This document shows positions 24,901 to 36,995 of a stretch of DNA of 64,000 bases, in pieces. Under the pieces are notes generated by a model that was not told where the DNA came from, searched no databases, and saw only the letters and a program-made list of their open reading frames with translations. The position numbers were made by a program, and so were the translations under genes. The stretch is taken from positions 120,993,701-121,057,700 of the forward strand of contig NC_084827.1 of the NCBI RefSeq assembly GCF_033115175.1, read 5' to 3'. Each line of letters opens with the position of its first letter. The stretch's first letter is position 1. This stretch comes from Lepus europaeus. Lineage: Eukaryota; Chordata; Mammalia; Lagomorpha; Leporidae.

Positions 24901-25670
24901 CAGGAGCATGTTGCTCAATCTCCATGTGTTTGGATATGCTCTAGGGATTCCCGAGTTGCTAATTTCCAATTCCATTCCTTTGTGGTCTGAGAAGCTGCAT
25001 GGTATGATTCTAATTCTTTTGAATTTGTTGAGACTTGCTTTATGGCCTAGTATGTGGTCAATCCTAGAGAAGGTTCCATGTACTGCTGAGAAGAATGTAA
25101 ATTCTTTATGTGTAGGATGAAACGTTCTGTAGATATCTGTTAGATCCATTTGGGCTATAGTGTCGTTTAAATCTACTGTCTCCTTGTTGATCTTCTGTCC
25201 TGTTATCTGTCTATTTCTGAGAGTGGAGTATAGAAATCCCCCAGGACTATTGTATTGGGGTCTAAGTCTCCCTTTAAGTCCCTTAGCAAATCTTTTAAAT
25301 AAACTGGTGCCCTGTATTTAGGTGCATATACATTGATAATCGTTATATCTTCCTGTTGAATGGATCCCTTAATCATTATATAGTGCCCCTCTTTGTCTCT
25401 GTTAACAGTTTTTGTGATAATGTTTATGTTGCCCGATATTAAGATGGCTACGCCTGCTCTTTTTTCATTTCTGTTGGCATGGTATATCTTTTTCCAGCCT
25501 TTCACTTTCAGTCTGTATGCATCATTGTTGGAAAGATGTGTTTCTTGTAAGCAGCAAAAAGATGGGTTTTGTTCCTTAACCCAATCAGCCAATCGGTGTC
25601 TTTTAACTGGACAGTTCAGGCCATTAACGTTCAATGTGACTATTGAGAAGGAGTAACTTTGCCCTCCCAT
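21972..25670 (-). pseudogene. L1 ORF2 remnant (endonuclease / reverse transcriptase)
   Basis: ORF2 starts near 25670 with the AP-endonuclease domain (LNVNGLN, CLQETH, INVYAP). It continues through RT segments (24424-23837 with KSPGPDGF and the PISMMN region, then the FADD core at 23569-23580) and ends with the Cys/zinc-knuckle-like C-terminal part at 22583-21972 ([22 protein letters not shown]). Several frameshifts and stops separate these pieces, for example near 25203, 24877, 23837 and 22600. Confidence 0.9.
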
Positions 25671-25738
25671 TTCCCAAAGATATTTTCTAATATATGCTTT
25701 GAACTTCCTGTGATCTTTTGCTGTGAGGTTTCCTTCCT

Positions 25739-26723
25739 TTACCTTCTTTCATATTGGTGACCGTGTTTCTGTGTTTCTATGTGTAACACATCTTTAAGCA
25801 TCTTTTGCAGGGCTGGACGAGTGACGAACAATTCTTTCAATTTCTGTTTGCTGTGAAAGGTCTTTACTTCACCTTCATTCACAAATGAGAGCTTTGCAGG
25901 ATATAATATTCTGGGCTGGCAGTTTTTCTCTCTTAGTACCTGGGCTATATCTCGCCATTCCCTTCTAGCTTGTAGGGTTTCTGGCGAGAAGTCAGCTGTG
26001 AGTCTAATTGGAGATCCTCTGAGAGTAATCTGACGTTTCTCTCTTGCGCATTTTAGGATCTTTTCTTTATGTTTCACTGTGGTGAGTTTGATTACGACAT
26101 GTCATGGTGAGGATCTCTTTTGGTCATGTTTATTAGGGGTTCTATGAGCTTCCTGTACTAGGATGTCTCTGTCCTTCTCCAAACCTGGGAAATTTTCTGC
26201 TAGTATCTCACTAAAAATGCCTTCTAATCCTTTCTCCCTCTCCATGCCTTCAGGAACTCCTAGAACCCAAATGTTGAGTTTTTAATAGTATCCTGTAGAT
26301 TCCTGACAATATTTTTTAGATTTCTGATTTCCTCTTCTTTTCTTTGGTTTGACTGTTTCCTTTCCTGTTCTCTGACTTCTAAGTCTGATATTCTCTTTTC
26401 TGTTTCACCCATTCTGTTTTTAAGGCTCTCTAATGTGTTTGTCATTTGATCTATTGAGTTCTTCATTTCATTATGGTTTCTTGTCACTATCACAGTTTCA
26501 TGTTCTAGTAGTGTTTCATTTCATTTTGATTCCTCCTTAATATTTCATTTTCGCGTGAGAGACTTTCTATCTTGTCCATTAAGGATTTCTGTAGTTCGAG
26601 AATTTGTTTTTGAGAACTTCTTAATGTTCTTATCAATTTTTTGAGATCCGCTTCTTGCATTTCCTCTATCTCTTCATCTTCATAATCTTGAATTGGGGTG
26701 TCTTGTTCATTTGGGGACATCAT
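25739..26723 (-). pseudogene. L1 ORF1 remnant
   Basis: ORF1 encodes the L1 RNA-binding chaperone. Seen in three pieces on the minus strand: an acidic N-terminus with a coiled-coil (26505-26723), a long heptad-rich coiled coil (26260-26493) and the C-terminal domain (25739-26077, including REWRDIAQVLREKNCQPRILYPAKLS as family-typical sequence read in parts). The frame is interrupted between the pieces, so no full-length protein can be made. Confidence 0.85.
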
Positions 26724-27879
26724 AGTGACTTCCTTGCTCTTGTTACCTCAGTTTCTGCATTTGTTGTTTGGCATTTTGGAGATCATTATGGTTTTTTTGC
26801 TGTGGTGTTTTTTTCTCGTTATACTGTGCCTCTAGATTAAGTGGGCTGTCTGCTTTGATGGATCCTTAGAGGCTGTGATGGGTGTGGCCAGAGAGCTCTG
26901 TTTGATTCTTCAGGTTTAAGAGTGTGCCAAAGGTGACTCACCCAGATTGTTCTCTCCCTTGCTCGCTCACTCTTTTTTCATTTTCTTTTGACTCAGTTGG
27001 GAAGTAATTCCGCACAGCTGAGTGGAATTGAGGGTAGTTGAAATCTGGCCTCTGTGGGTATTCATTTGATTTACCCCTGGGACCACACAAAGAGTTTATG
27101 CAGCCCTCAATGTGTTCTCGAATTTCTCAAAAGTCCCAAGGTTACCAACTTTGTGTACTTGGTGAGTTCGCTCACCCCCCTTCGGATTTTCACAGTCTCA
27201 GATCGTTAGCTCCACCTACTTTCACTAGATTCTAACCTCCTGTTATTTCTCCCAACCAGAGTCAAGTTTTTCTGCTTGTCTACTCGCGGTTGCCGCTTTA
27301 CATATGTAAATGGCGCCTGCTCTTTGTCTTGCTCAGCTTTGTTAAGGTGAGTGGAGAGAGAGGCTAGTGTCTGTGCCGGTTCTCCTTATTTATTCGTTTT
27401 TTTTTTTTTCTCTCCTGCAGTCAGCCTGGTGAACTTTCCCCAGTGGGGCCTCAGGCCTTGTTCTGCCTTTCCCTGCCAATGTCTCAGGTTTCTGAGGTTT
27501 TTGTTTACTCCCATTCCCACACTGGCGAGATTTTGCAGCTGTGCTTCCACTCGGTGGGCTCCCCGCAGGTCCTCTGTGTCACATCCACTAGATCCGGAAG
27601 CATTTCCTCTGCAGTTTTTTTCTTGAGTCTTTTCCTGAGGCTACAGTAACTCCACTTTTATTAAACTATCTTTTCCCGGACTATCGGTGCGCGCCCTCAC
27701 TATCCACCATCTTGGCTCCACCCCCCTTGCTCTTTACCCTTACCCATCTCAACCAAACCTGTAATTGTCAATGTAGCCTTTCATTGACCAAGATAAACAG
27801 ATCTTCCTATCTGTAGTTTTTGAGAATAAGATCTTCTTTTCTGTATTTAGGTGTTCATTTCTTTTTCATTGTCCTTGCC

Positions 27880-28075
27880 AGTTAGCATTTATTGAGTACT
27901 TCTAATGCAAAATACAAGGTGACATGCAAGATAGCTTTGCTATTACAAAGGGGATCCCTTACATTTTGCACTGAATTGAACCTTAAAGATATTCTATTTT
28001 TCACATTTTGCACATGTGGAAATTGAGACCTAAAACAAACACAAAACTCCTCCAAGGTCAGCCACCAAGGCAACC
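27880..28075 (-). mobile_element. MIR-like SINE
   Basis: Diverged: AGCATTTATTGAGTACTTCT, CATTTTGCACATGTGGAAAT, TCCAAGGTCAGCCACC. It lies about 140 bases beyond the full-length L1. Confidence 0.55.
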
Positions 28076-28154
28076 TGTGATCTGCTCCTGTCCCATCTCA
28101 CTTTTACCAATATTGCACAACTTGCTACCAATCTCTTGAAACCCAATGAATTTC

Positions 28155-28262
28155 TGTCGGAATTTCAATGGAAAAGGAAGACCTTTCTCTTTGTCTCTCT
28201 CTCTCACTGTCCACTCTGCCTGGCTAAAAACCAAACAAACAAACAAACAAACAAAAAACAAG
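28155..28262 (+). mobile_element. 5'-truncated CSINE2
   Basis: Only the GAAGACCTTTCTC pyrimidine tract, CACTGTCCACTCTGCCTGGC and an (AAAC)n tail remain. Confidence 0.75.
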
Positions 28263-28429
28263 AAGATAAAGCCCAAGCTTATCAAACTTATATAATGCTT
28301 GCTAATGTCCCATTCGCCAAAGCTAACAAAGCTAATCATACAGCCAACCACAGATTCATTTGAGTGAGACACAAGGGTATAGACCCACAAATGTGGTTCA
28401 CTGGGACCCACACATCTAAAAATTAACAA

Positions 28430-28760
28430 ACTCTCTCCTGAACCCCAGGTCCTATATCCATCTACTACAAGACATTTGCTCCTAAATGTCTCACAAACAC
28501 CTTAGGCTTATCATCTTCAAGATCACTCTCACCCCTCCCCACTTTAAATCACTCAATCCTGTATAGATATGAGACATTTCTCTTTGATCCAGCTCCCCCC
28601 TCTACAGTTACTTTCCTTAAACAAAGCCTTCATCATCTGTTTATTCTCTACCAATCAGTATATTCTTCCACAGAACAGGTGTAATAATGGCAAAGCTTTG
28701 TTTATAGACTCTTTTATCTATAAAATTAAGTCCTTGTCAAAATATATGTACTGGGTTGAA
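28430..28760 (+). mobile_element. L2 LINE fragment
   Basis: TCCTATATCCATCTACTACA, TGTCTCACAAACACCTTAGG and CATCTTCAAGATCACTCTCA resemble sense L2. Similar C/T-rich sequence at 29110-29330 may be another piece. Confidence 0.5.
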
Positions 28761-28799
28761 AATCTGAAGATAAGATCATCCTAGGTTTAGGGTGAGCCC

Positions 28800-29090
28800 C
28801 AAATCCAACGATACTCCTCCTTATAAGGTACAGAAGAGAGGCCACATACATGGAGGACAGGTGTTGAAAAGACAGAGACTGGAATGTTATGTCAAGAATC
28901 GCTGACAGCTACCACAAGCTAGAAGACAGGCATGGAACTGCTTCTCAGAGCCTCCAGAAAAGGGTCAACTTTCCAAACCCTTCATTTTACACTTTGGGCT
29001 TCCAAAACTGTCAGAGAATAAAATTCTGTTGTTTCAAGACACCAAGTGTTTGGTAATTTTCACAGCATCCTCAGGAAACTAACATAATAC
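28800..29090 (+). mobile_element. MLT1-like LTR 3' part
   Basis: Contains CACAAGCTAGAAGACAGGC, GGCTTCCAAAACTGTCAGAG, AATAAAATTCTGTTGTTTCA and CAGGAAACTAACATAATAC, the usual end of mammalian MaLR LTRs. Noncoding relic. Confidence 0.65.
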
Positions 29091-29510
29091 CTTGTACTCA
29101 CTGCACCTTTATTTTCCATCTCTGTTCTCACCTCCATCAAGCATGCAGAGGCCTGCTCTCTTCAGAAATTCCTCCTAAAATTCCTTTCTCCCTCCCTCCC
29201 TGCCTCTCAAACTTCTCTTTTCCATTAAAACCGACTAGAAATGTCACACCTTATATGAAACGTAACTTACTTCTTCAGTAAAAAGCTGTGCTCTGTCCTC
29301 CTGTGTACTCTGTCCAACTTCCACATATTTTGGTCAGATAACTGCTGTAAATAATCTCACACTTTGTATTGATTCAAACCAATATGATGCATCCAATTCC
29401 TCATTTTAAAAAAGTGTTTACAGTAAAACACATGTATTCTTTTACCCTTTTTATATTTAGAAATTGAATCCACTCTGAGCAATAAGTCCATCTGCATTCA
29501 TAATTATATT
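29091..29510. other. Intergenic, possible L2 remnant
   Basis: C/T-rich at 29100-29230; otherwise nothing clear. Confidence 0.4.
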
Positions 29511-29523
29511 AAAGATTAATAAG

Positions 29524-29878
29524 TGGGCCAGCGCAGCGGCTCAACAGGCTAATCCTCCACCTTGTTGCGCCAGCACACTGGGTTCTAGTCCCGGTCGGGG
29601 CGCCGGATTCTGTCCCAGTTGCCCCTCTTCTAGGCCAGCTCTCTGCTGTGGCCCAGGAGTGCAGTGGAGGATGGCCCAAGTGTTTGGGCCCTGCACCCCA
29701 TGGGAAACCAAGATAAGCCCCTGGCTCCTGCCTTCGGATCAGCACGGTGTGCCAGCCGCAGCACGCCGGCCACGGCGGCCACTGGAGGGTGAACCAACGG
29801 CAAAGGAAGACCTTTCTCTCTGTCTCTCTCTCTCACTGTCCACTCTGCCTGTCAAAAAAAATTAAAATAAAATAAAGA
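29524..29878 (+). mobile_element. CSINE2 (C repeat)
   Basis: Full length, GGGCCAGCGCAGCGGCTCA to an A-rich tail. Perfect 13-base target duplication AAAGATTAATAAG at 29511-29523 and 29879-29891. Confidence 0.94.
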
Positions 29879-30277
29879 AAAGATTAATAAGCACCAAGAA
29901 GGTAAGTTTCAAAATTTCAAGGATCTAGGTGAACAACAGTAACCAATAAAGTTACAATAAGCTTCAAGATCAAGCCACAATGTTTTAAATATTGTTTTTC
30001 TTCTCAAAATAGAATATTTTTATCACACAAGAAAAACCAGCAGTAATAAAGTGTCTTGCTGAACAATGATGTATTGATGAAATAAACTTACTGACTTTCA
30101 ACTATTTCAAAGTATTTTGTATATATTAAAAAACTCAAACTTTATAGAATATAAAAACTCAATATTTTAAAATTATTTGTAATCTTCATAAATGTAACTT
30201 TGCTAAAAATATCTTAAACAATCAACATTGTAAACTTAGATACTAAGGATACAAAGCAGTGCATGCGTCACTACTTT

Positions 30278-30900
30278 GGGAACAACATTGTGGCACAGAA
30301 GTTTTTTTTTTTTTTTTTTTTTTTTTTTATTTTTGACAGGCAGAGTGGACAGTGAGAGAGAGAGAGAGACAGAGAGAAAGGTCTTCCTTTTGCCGTTGGT
30401 TCACCCTCCAATGGCCGCCGCGGTAGCGCGCTGCGGCCGGCGCACCGCGCTGATCCGATGGCAGGAGCCAGGTGTTTATCCTGGTCTCCCATGGGGTGCA
30501 GGGCCCAAGGGCTTGGGTCATCCTCCACTGCACTCCCTGGCCACAGCAGAGAGCTGGGCACAGAAGTTTAAGCTGCTGCCTGTGATGCCAGCATCCCACG
30601 TGAGCTCTGGTTCAAGTCCCAGCTGCTCCACTTCCAATTCAGCTCCCTGCTAATGCTCCTGGGAAACAGTAGAAGACAGTCCAAGTGCTTTGGGCCCTGC
30701 CACCCATGTGGGAGACTTGGTTGGAGTTCCAGGCTCCTGGCTTCAGCCTGGCCCACCCCAAGCCATTGTGGCCATCTGGGGAGTGAATCAACAGGTGGAA
30801 GATTGATCTCCTCCCCCACCTTCTGGCCTGCCATCCCTCCCTTCTCCCTGTCTCTCTAGAATTCTACCTTTCAAATTAATAAATAAATCTTGTAAAAAGA
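30278..30900 (+). mobile_element. Older CSINE, interrupted by a younger one
   Basis: The 5' part (30278-30304, TTTGGGAACAACATTGTGGC) and 3' part (30557-30900, ending TTAATAAATAAATC) form one plus-strand C repeat, split by the minus-strand copy at 30305-30556. Confidence 0.85.
30305..30556 (-). mobile_element. 5'-truncated CSINE2 nested in another CSINE
   Basis: Begins with a long T run (to 30329), then GACAGGCAGAGTGGACAGTG, and stops at GCAGAGAGCTG without the tRNA-like end. Perfect 13-base duplication GGCACAGAAGTTT at 30292-30304 and 30557-30569. The T run implies a long A tail and a young age. Confidence 0.93.
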
Positions 30901-32112
30901 ATCACCACTTTTCTCAAAGAACATGTACGGTAGAGTGAGGGAGGTAGGGTATTTATACTAAAGTCCTATGGTTGACAATAAAAGGCACCATTGATGGAGT
31001 AGGACAGGAAAATCTATAAAAGAAATCAGAAGTATTATTAAATATCATATAACATTGTTTTTAATCAATAGTAATCTATAACTAGTACCAATATTTAGAA
31101 TATAGATTTACTACTATCAGAACAAAAGAGAGAAATTCAGTAACATATTTTAATATGGGTTTCAATGTAGAAAGCAAATATAAAAGAAGGGTAGAAATAA
31201 ATATAAATATTGATGCTTTTCTTCTTAATTGCCATGTCTTCATTCACTAAATCAAAAATAATTAATCATTCCAGGAAATGCTTTACATGTCTGTTGGGAA
31301 AATTTTGTAATAATAGAATATAAATGCCTTATCATTTAAAAGACAGCCTTCATTTATCTCATCTGTTATTTATGTTATTTATGACTTGATTCAAAGATGA
31401 AATATTAATCCTCAAGAGTAACTTTCATAGTAACTAATATAAAAAATCAAGCATTTTGAATTCTCAATTTTTTTGAGTGATCATGATAAGTGAGAGACTA
31501 CAGCAAGGCCAAGTAGCTCGAGTTTCAAATAAGCATTTTTTAAATATATGATACAAGTTACTCAGAAAAAAATTTATAATGTATTAATGTCAGAATCTAC
31601 CTTTCTAAAAGAAGTGCATCAAAACTGAAGACAGTCTGAACTTTGGGAAAACATGAATCTCCTACCAAATCAATCTATCTTATTTGGAATATAATGTGAA
31701 ATAGTAGCTAACATAATTAGTTATCACTCTTTAAACTCTACATCACTGCTATATGTTGTAAGAGAAGCTAATTAATGTAGTCCCATGCACCAGTTAATCC
31801 AAGATAGAACTTAACACTACATTCTTCCTGAAGTTTAGCCTCTGAAAGATATTCTCACTTGTAACTTTTTTTTCAAGCATATAAACTGCACTGAATCAGA
31901 CTCTCATATGTATAGGACATTTTCTTTACCAGTTATTTTACCACCAAGAAATGGACCAACTTAAGTGTCATATAGACATCAACATTATAAGGGGAAAAAC
32001 CAATTAAGTAAATTAAACTCTTGCTACAATATAACAGTAAGATAATGAATTTATTAGTTTCAACCTCTCACCCAAATATTCTTTTGAGCACAATGTAATG
32101 CAACATTGTTAA
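30901..32112. other. Intergenic AT-rich sequence
   Basis: Strongly AT-rich; no gene, RNA or repeat recognised. Confidence 0.6.
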
Positions 32113-32415
32113 CAATGGGCACAATGGGTTAAGCCACTATTTGCAACACCAGTGTCCCATATCAGACCACTGTTTCAAGTCCCAGCTGCTCTGTTTCCCA
32201 TCTGGCTCCCTGATAATGCACCTAGGAAGACAGCAGAAGTACTTGGCCACGTGGGAGACCAGGAAGGAGTTCTTGGCTGCTGGCTTCAACCTGGCCCAGT
32301 CTTGACTGTTGTGGCCATCTGAGGAGTGAACCAGTGGATGGAAGATCTCTCTTTCCCTCTCCTACCTCTGTGTCCCTCTCTGTCACTTTTTATTACAAAT
32401 AAATAAATTTTTAAA
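32113..32415 (+). mobile_element. CSINE (C repeat)
   Basis: CACAATGGGTTAAGCCACTA start, GAGGAGTGAACCAGTGGATG and an AAATAAATAAATTTTTAA tail. Confidence 0.83.
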
Positions 32416-32939
32416 TGACCCACACAGACATCTTTCTAAACCTGTCTACCTTTTCCAGCACTCTTTCATCCAGCTTTCAGATTCAGCTTCACCAAATTTT
32501 CATGTTAAATGAGCTTCATTCTCCAAAGATATTCTGATGCTGATCTAAGAAGGGATTATAAGAATTTTTGTTTGCTTATGATAGTGATTCATTATACTCT
32601 TCAGTCTTTATTTTTTCTTAAGTTGAAAACAGTTCTAATGAATTGCACAAATTAGTATTTCAAAGACTTTTTTTAAAAGTGTTTCCACACTAATTGCCAA
32701 AAATTTCTCCCCAAAAGGATACCAAGATTGAAGTTCATTTGCATTTCCACAAAATTTGTGCTTTTACTATGTATCAGAGACTACCCAATACTATATAGGT
32801 TGGTTCTTCCCATTGAGTAGATTTCCTGATGAAAAGGAAGTGGTGTTATCTACCAGTTACAGTGATGGCCACCATGGGGAGCTGTTGACATAATGTCATA
32901 TCTGTCACTGTCTTTAATGAATTTGGGTCAATCTGAATT
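32416..32939. other. Intergenic AT-rich sequence
   Basis: Nothing recognised. Confidence 0.6.
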
Positions 32940-33110
32940 CCCCTGTTTTTCATATTTTCTAGTGCCACGGCATGGTGGGACAAGTTACTTAACTTCTCTG
33001 TGCCTCAGTTTCTACTTTAAATGTGAATCATATCCCTAATAGGATTACTGTCAATATTAAATGAGTTTCTATGTATGTAGTACTTAGAAAAGAATCTGGC
33101 TTATAGTAAG
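32940..33110 (+). mobile_element. MIR SINE
   Basis: GACAAGTTACTTAACTTCTC, TGTGCCTCAGTTTCTACTTT and GGCTTATAGTAAGC form a typical MIR. Confidence 0.78.
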
Positions 33111-33436
33111 CTAACCATTCTATTATTGTTTTTGTTGCTATCATCATTTTACTCACTAAACCATACACCTAAAAATACAACTTTAAATACTTATGCTATT
33201 TTAAGAAAAATAAATGTTGACTTGAATAATTATTTCAAAAACAGTAATTTCTAGCCAGTTGGAAGTAGTTGAAAAATCACTGTAGAGAAAAACAGAACTC
33301 AGCAAAACTACATTTTTGAAGGGACAAATTTGTGGCAAGAAACTGAAGCAATTTGAGGAACCAAAAAGCAAAAGAAAATGCAAAAAAAAACAAAACAAAA
33401 CAAAAAGAACTAACAAACTAGAAAAGTAATATACTT
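33111..33436. other. Intergenic AT-rich sequence
   Basis: An A-rich (CAAAA)n stretch at 33380-33412; nothing else. Confidence 0.6.
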
Positions 33437-33766
33437 TTTTTTTTTTTTTGACAGGCAGAGCTAGATAGTGAGAGAGAGAGAGAGAGACAAAGAGAAAGGT
33501 CTTCCTTCCATTGGTTCACCCCCGAAATGGCCGCTATGGCCAGTGTGCTGCGCCAATCCGAAGCCAGGAGCCAGGTGCTTCTCCTGGTCTCCCATGCAGG
33601 TGCAGGGCCCAAGGACTTGGGCCATCCTCCACTGCCTTCCTGGGCCACAGCAGAGAGCTGGACTGGAAGAGGAGCAACCGGGACAGAAACTGGCACCCCA
33701 ACCAGAACTAGAACCCAGTGTGCCATGCCGTAGGCGGAGGATTAGCCTAATGAGCCGTGACGCTGG
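33437..33766 (-). mobile_element. CSINE2 (C repeat)
   Basis: T-run, GACAGGCAGAGCTAGATAGT, (GA)n, ending AATGAGCCGTGACGCTGGC. A short flank TATACTT is repeated on both sides. Confidence 0.9.
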
Positions 33767-35019
33767 CTATACTTGTTTTTCAAAAGAACTGGCTATGCTA
33801 CTTTCCATGGACTGGCCAAAAAAAGCACACATTCAGAAGAGTCACACAGATGAACACAAAGAGCTCTACCAGAAAGTGTCAGCTTCACTTCTCCCTTCTG
33901 CAGTAGCTCACCATGTCTTTTGACAAGTTGTACAGCTAATAGCTGTACATTCCCAAAATACACACAAAACATGTTTCCCAACAATTCACTATGCACAAAA
34001 ATGTTCCTGTCTCTGGGTTTTCATAAAACAATATGAAGGTTACTGATCTAGAAAAAAAAAAAAAGGTTTACCACATTCTGCTTGTGCACCTGACATTTTA
34101 ATGACTTTGAGCTATCCTACTTATTCTATGAGACAGAAAGATAATATATGTTTGTAAAAATTCAAACATAATAAAATTATATGAAGGAAAAAGAAGTCTT
34201 CCATCTTCATTCTCTAGAAATATGAGATTATGGTATGTATCAAGATAGTTGAACTGAATCATATATGCACATATGCAAATACAGAAAAACTGGATATAAA
34301 ATTGAATGATTCTGTAAGAGTAATCAGAAATTTTCTTTCTTTACTCAACAGTATATTATAGACATTCTTCTATGTCAGAATAAAATCTTTAAAGTATTAA
34401 AATCCAAAACAGTTTTTCGTTTTCAAGTAAAAGTAACACTCTAAGAAGAAAGGCTATGTTTATTCTATCCAAAATTATGAGAAATAACTTTCTGAATCAT
34501 AATTTAATCTCTAATGAAAAATAATCTTCTTGACTGAAGTTTTAAGAAACTAAGAGTGGAATCAAATCTTCTAATTCTAGCTGTGAAAGAATCTCAATTA
34601 CCTAATTTTTTTATGCTTCAAGTAAAATTTCACAATAATTTGATTATTAGCCTATAGTTAATATAAAACTGGATTCCACAATGGCTTCATTGTTTTTCTC
34701 ACATATGAGAACTGTAGTAGGAGAATAGTGAGAGCAAAGCTGGAGATGTCACAAGAGAGAATGGAGATAGGTTCAAGTCTGACAGGGGGCAGGCAGGCAG
34801 GCAGGCAGCAAACAAGCACAGAAACAAGAACAGAGCAAAACTGACACGTAGGGTATGACTGGTCAGAGTAACTGGCAAATCAAATAGCAGTTAGCCTGGG
34901 TTCAACAGGGATTTCATGAAGTGAAAATACAAAATGAAATGCACATACAGTTTATTGTAGATGACATTATGTTTGCAATTATTCACTACCCCCTCACTGT
35001 AGAAGGATGACATGCTACT
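33767..35019. other. Intergenic AT-rich sequence
   Basis: Nothing recognised apart from the (GGCA)n at 34787. Confidence 0.6.
34787..34811. repeat. (GGCA)n microsatellite
   Basis: About five GGCA units within unannotated intergenic sequence. Confidence 0.9.
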
Positions 35020-35400
35020 GTCAGGTCTCCTCTTGCAGAGTGAGTGTACCTTCTCTCTAGCCTTGGCCACTTAACATGTTTTGGTCAATGTAATGCAGAA
35101 GTTTGTGAAATGTCAGGAACTTCCTCTATGGTTCTCCTTCCCCACAAGAATGGGAATGTTCCATACAGAAATTTTCCTGTAATCTAGGTTCCAGGATGAG
35201 AACACACATGAAGCAGAACCATAGCTGACCATAGCCTGTGTGCCATGTGAATGGCTGGCTATTGTAAGCCTCTGAGATTTTTTTTAACAAAATAAAGTTG
35301 ACTTATACAGAAGTTGTTACCTAGAAGTTGCATGCTATGATAACTAAAACATATGTCCCTATCTTCAGCACCAGACAGGAGCTGGCATGGAAACTGTTAT
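35020..35400. repeat. Possible ancient interspersed repeat, unassigned
   Basis: TTGGCCACTTAACATGTTTT, AACACACATGAAGCAGAACC, CATAGCTGACCATAGCC and TTGTAAGCCTCTGAGATT resemble a common mammalian repeat 3' end that I cannot name. No coding signal. Confidence 0.35.
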
Positions 35401-36229
35401 CAGGAGCAGGGAAAATTCATGTTATGCAGCGATAAATATTTTATGAACCTACCACCAACAATAACTTAAACAATGGATAATAAATCTGATGAACATATGG
35501 CTTTAGATAGGTTGTATAACCACATTACTAGTGTTATCTTGGTATTACTAGCTGTATTTAACAAGATTCTACAAGAAACAGGTGAGCGCAGGAAAAGAAT
35601 TGGCTGTTTATAAGCAGTAATGCAAAGGAAATTAGAGAATCCAGAAAACTGCAACTAATTCAATTTCATATGAAACTTAAAAATATTGTGTGCAACAAAG
35701 GCTAATTAACACTTAGACTTGAGGCAAAAAGAAAATGATTCAGGAAAAGGAATATGACTTCATGAAAGCTGATAAACACAAAATGCCACTAACAAAAAGG
35801 ACAAAAATCAAAACAGATTTTGGGAGACACTTGTACTACCAAAAGCACCATCTTCTATTTTTAAAAGACTGTACTTGCTAATAAAAACGGTAACTGGGCT
35901 GAAGATATCTATCTGAAGGCTTGACTAAACTGGATCGTTCACTCTGGCCTCTTGATGGAGATGGAGGAAAGTCTGGGCTCAGCTGGGACTCTGGAACAGC
36001 TGCATCAATCAATCAATCAATCAACCTCCCCACCACCCCTTCTCCCTCTCCCTGTCTCAGAGAGGTCTCAGACCTCCACATTCTGCATAAGGTACCTTCA
36101 CGTGGCCTCTCCAGCAAGATTGCTGAACTTCTCACACAGTGTCTTAAATCACTCAAAAAACAAAAGTGCTAGCTGTCAGGCCTTCCTAAGATTTAGAACA
36201 AGAACTGGTATAGCATCATTTTCACTTTT
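35401..36229. other. Intergenic sequence
   Basis: Nothing recognised apart from the (ATCA)n at 36002. Confidence 0.6.
36002..36025. repeat. (ATCA)n microsatellite
   Basis: About five ATCA units. Confidence 0.9.
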
Positions 36230-36539
36230 TAAAAAGGTTTATTTGTTTATTTAAAAGGTAGAAAGAGAAACAGAGAAAGATCTTCCCTCCACTGGTTCAC
36301 TCCCCACAGGCCCACACAGCCAAAGCTAATAATCCTGGCCAAAGCCAGGAATCAGAATTCCATCCAGGTTTCTCACGTGGGTGGCAGGAAGCCAAGAACC
36401 TGAGCTACCAGCTGCTGCCTTCCCAGTGCTTTAGCAGGGAACTGGACTGGAAGTGTGGAGTAGCTGGGACTCTAATCAGGTACTCCAATATGCGATGCAA
36501 GTGGTGGCTTAACCTGCTATGCCACAACACCCATCCCTA
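36230..36539 (-). mobile_element. Old CSINE subfamily copy
   Basis: Reverse C repeat with GGTTTATTTGTTTATTTAAAAGG start and GCTTAACCTGCTATGCCACA end; diverged body. Confidence 0.78.
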
Positions 36540-36689
36540 ACATCACTTTTACCATATTCTGTTGGTTAAAGTACATCAAGGCCAGCCAGATGCAGTGTGG
36601 GAGAAGGGAGGACTACACAAGGCATGAATATCTGGCAGCATGGCTTATTGAGGGGCATCTTTGGAGACCAGATACTACAATGCAACAAA

Positions 36690-36795
36690 CAGTTGTTGGC
36701 CCTGGGTGTTGCAGATATTTGGAGAGTGAACCAATAGAAAAATAAATCTTTTTCTCTCTCTCTGCCTTACAAATGAAATGAAAATAAATGATAAA
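36690..36795 (+). mobile_element. CSINE 3' fragment
   Basis: GGAGAGTGAACCAATAG, the CT tract and a degenerate A-rich tail; the 5' portion is missing or unrecognisable. Confidence 0.55.
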
Positions 36796-36995
36796 ACAAT
36801 TTAAAGTAGCTTCAGGCTTAGGAGTTAGGGAGGAAGGATATGAAAAATAAAGAGGGTTCCCACTCTTCCTCAGTTTTAAACACTGAATTTTCTTTGCAGG
36901 ACTATATTTCAACATTCTGCAAATAAAATATAACTGAAAATGAGAGACCTAGCCCAACTCTCTACATTTCATAGATGAAGAAATACCGCCCTTTG

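Larger units (their letters stand above)
20460..27724 (-). mobile_element. Near full-length L1 retrotransposon (lagomorph type), inactive
   Basis: A 7.27 kb L1 in minus orientation. The 5' end (high coordinates) carries the classic GGAGCCAAGATGG start at about 27705-27720. A 1 kb 5' UTR, ORF1, ORF2 and a 3' UTR with a G-rich tract (C run on plus, 20521-20534) follow, ending in a short A tail. Flanks at 20443-20459 and 27725-27741 match at 15 of 17 bases, a decayed target-site duplication. ORF2 still shows the reverse-transcriptase FADD core (23569-23580), but both ORFs are broken by frameshifts and stops, so it cannot be autonomous. It inserted next to an older plus-strand L1. Confidence 0.93.

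Noticed and set aside
20460-27724. L1 as a currently active element
   Set aside because: ORF1 and ORF2 contain several frameshifts and stops, and the target duplication has mutated.
36002-36025. CRISPR-like or phage-like repeats
   Set aside because: Short tandem microsatellites only; there is no repeat-spacer pattern and the genome is mammalian.
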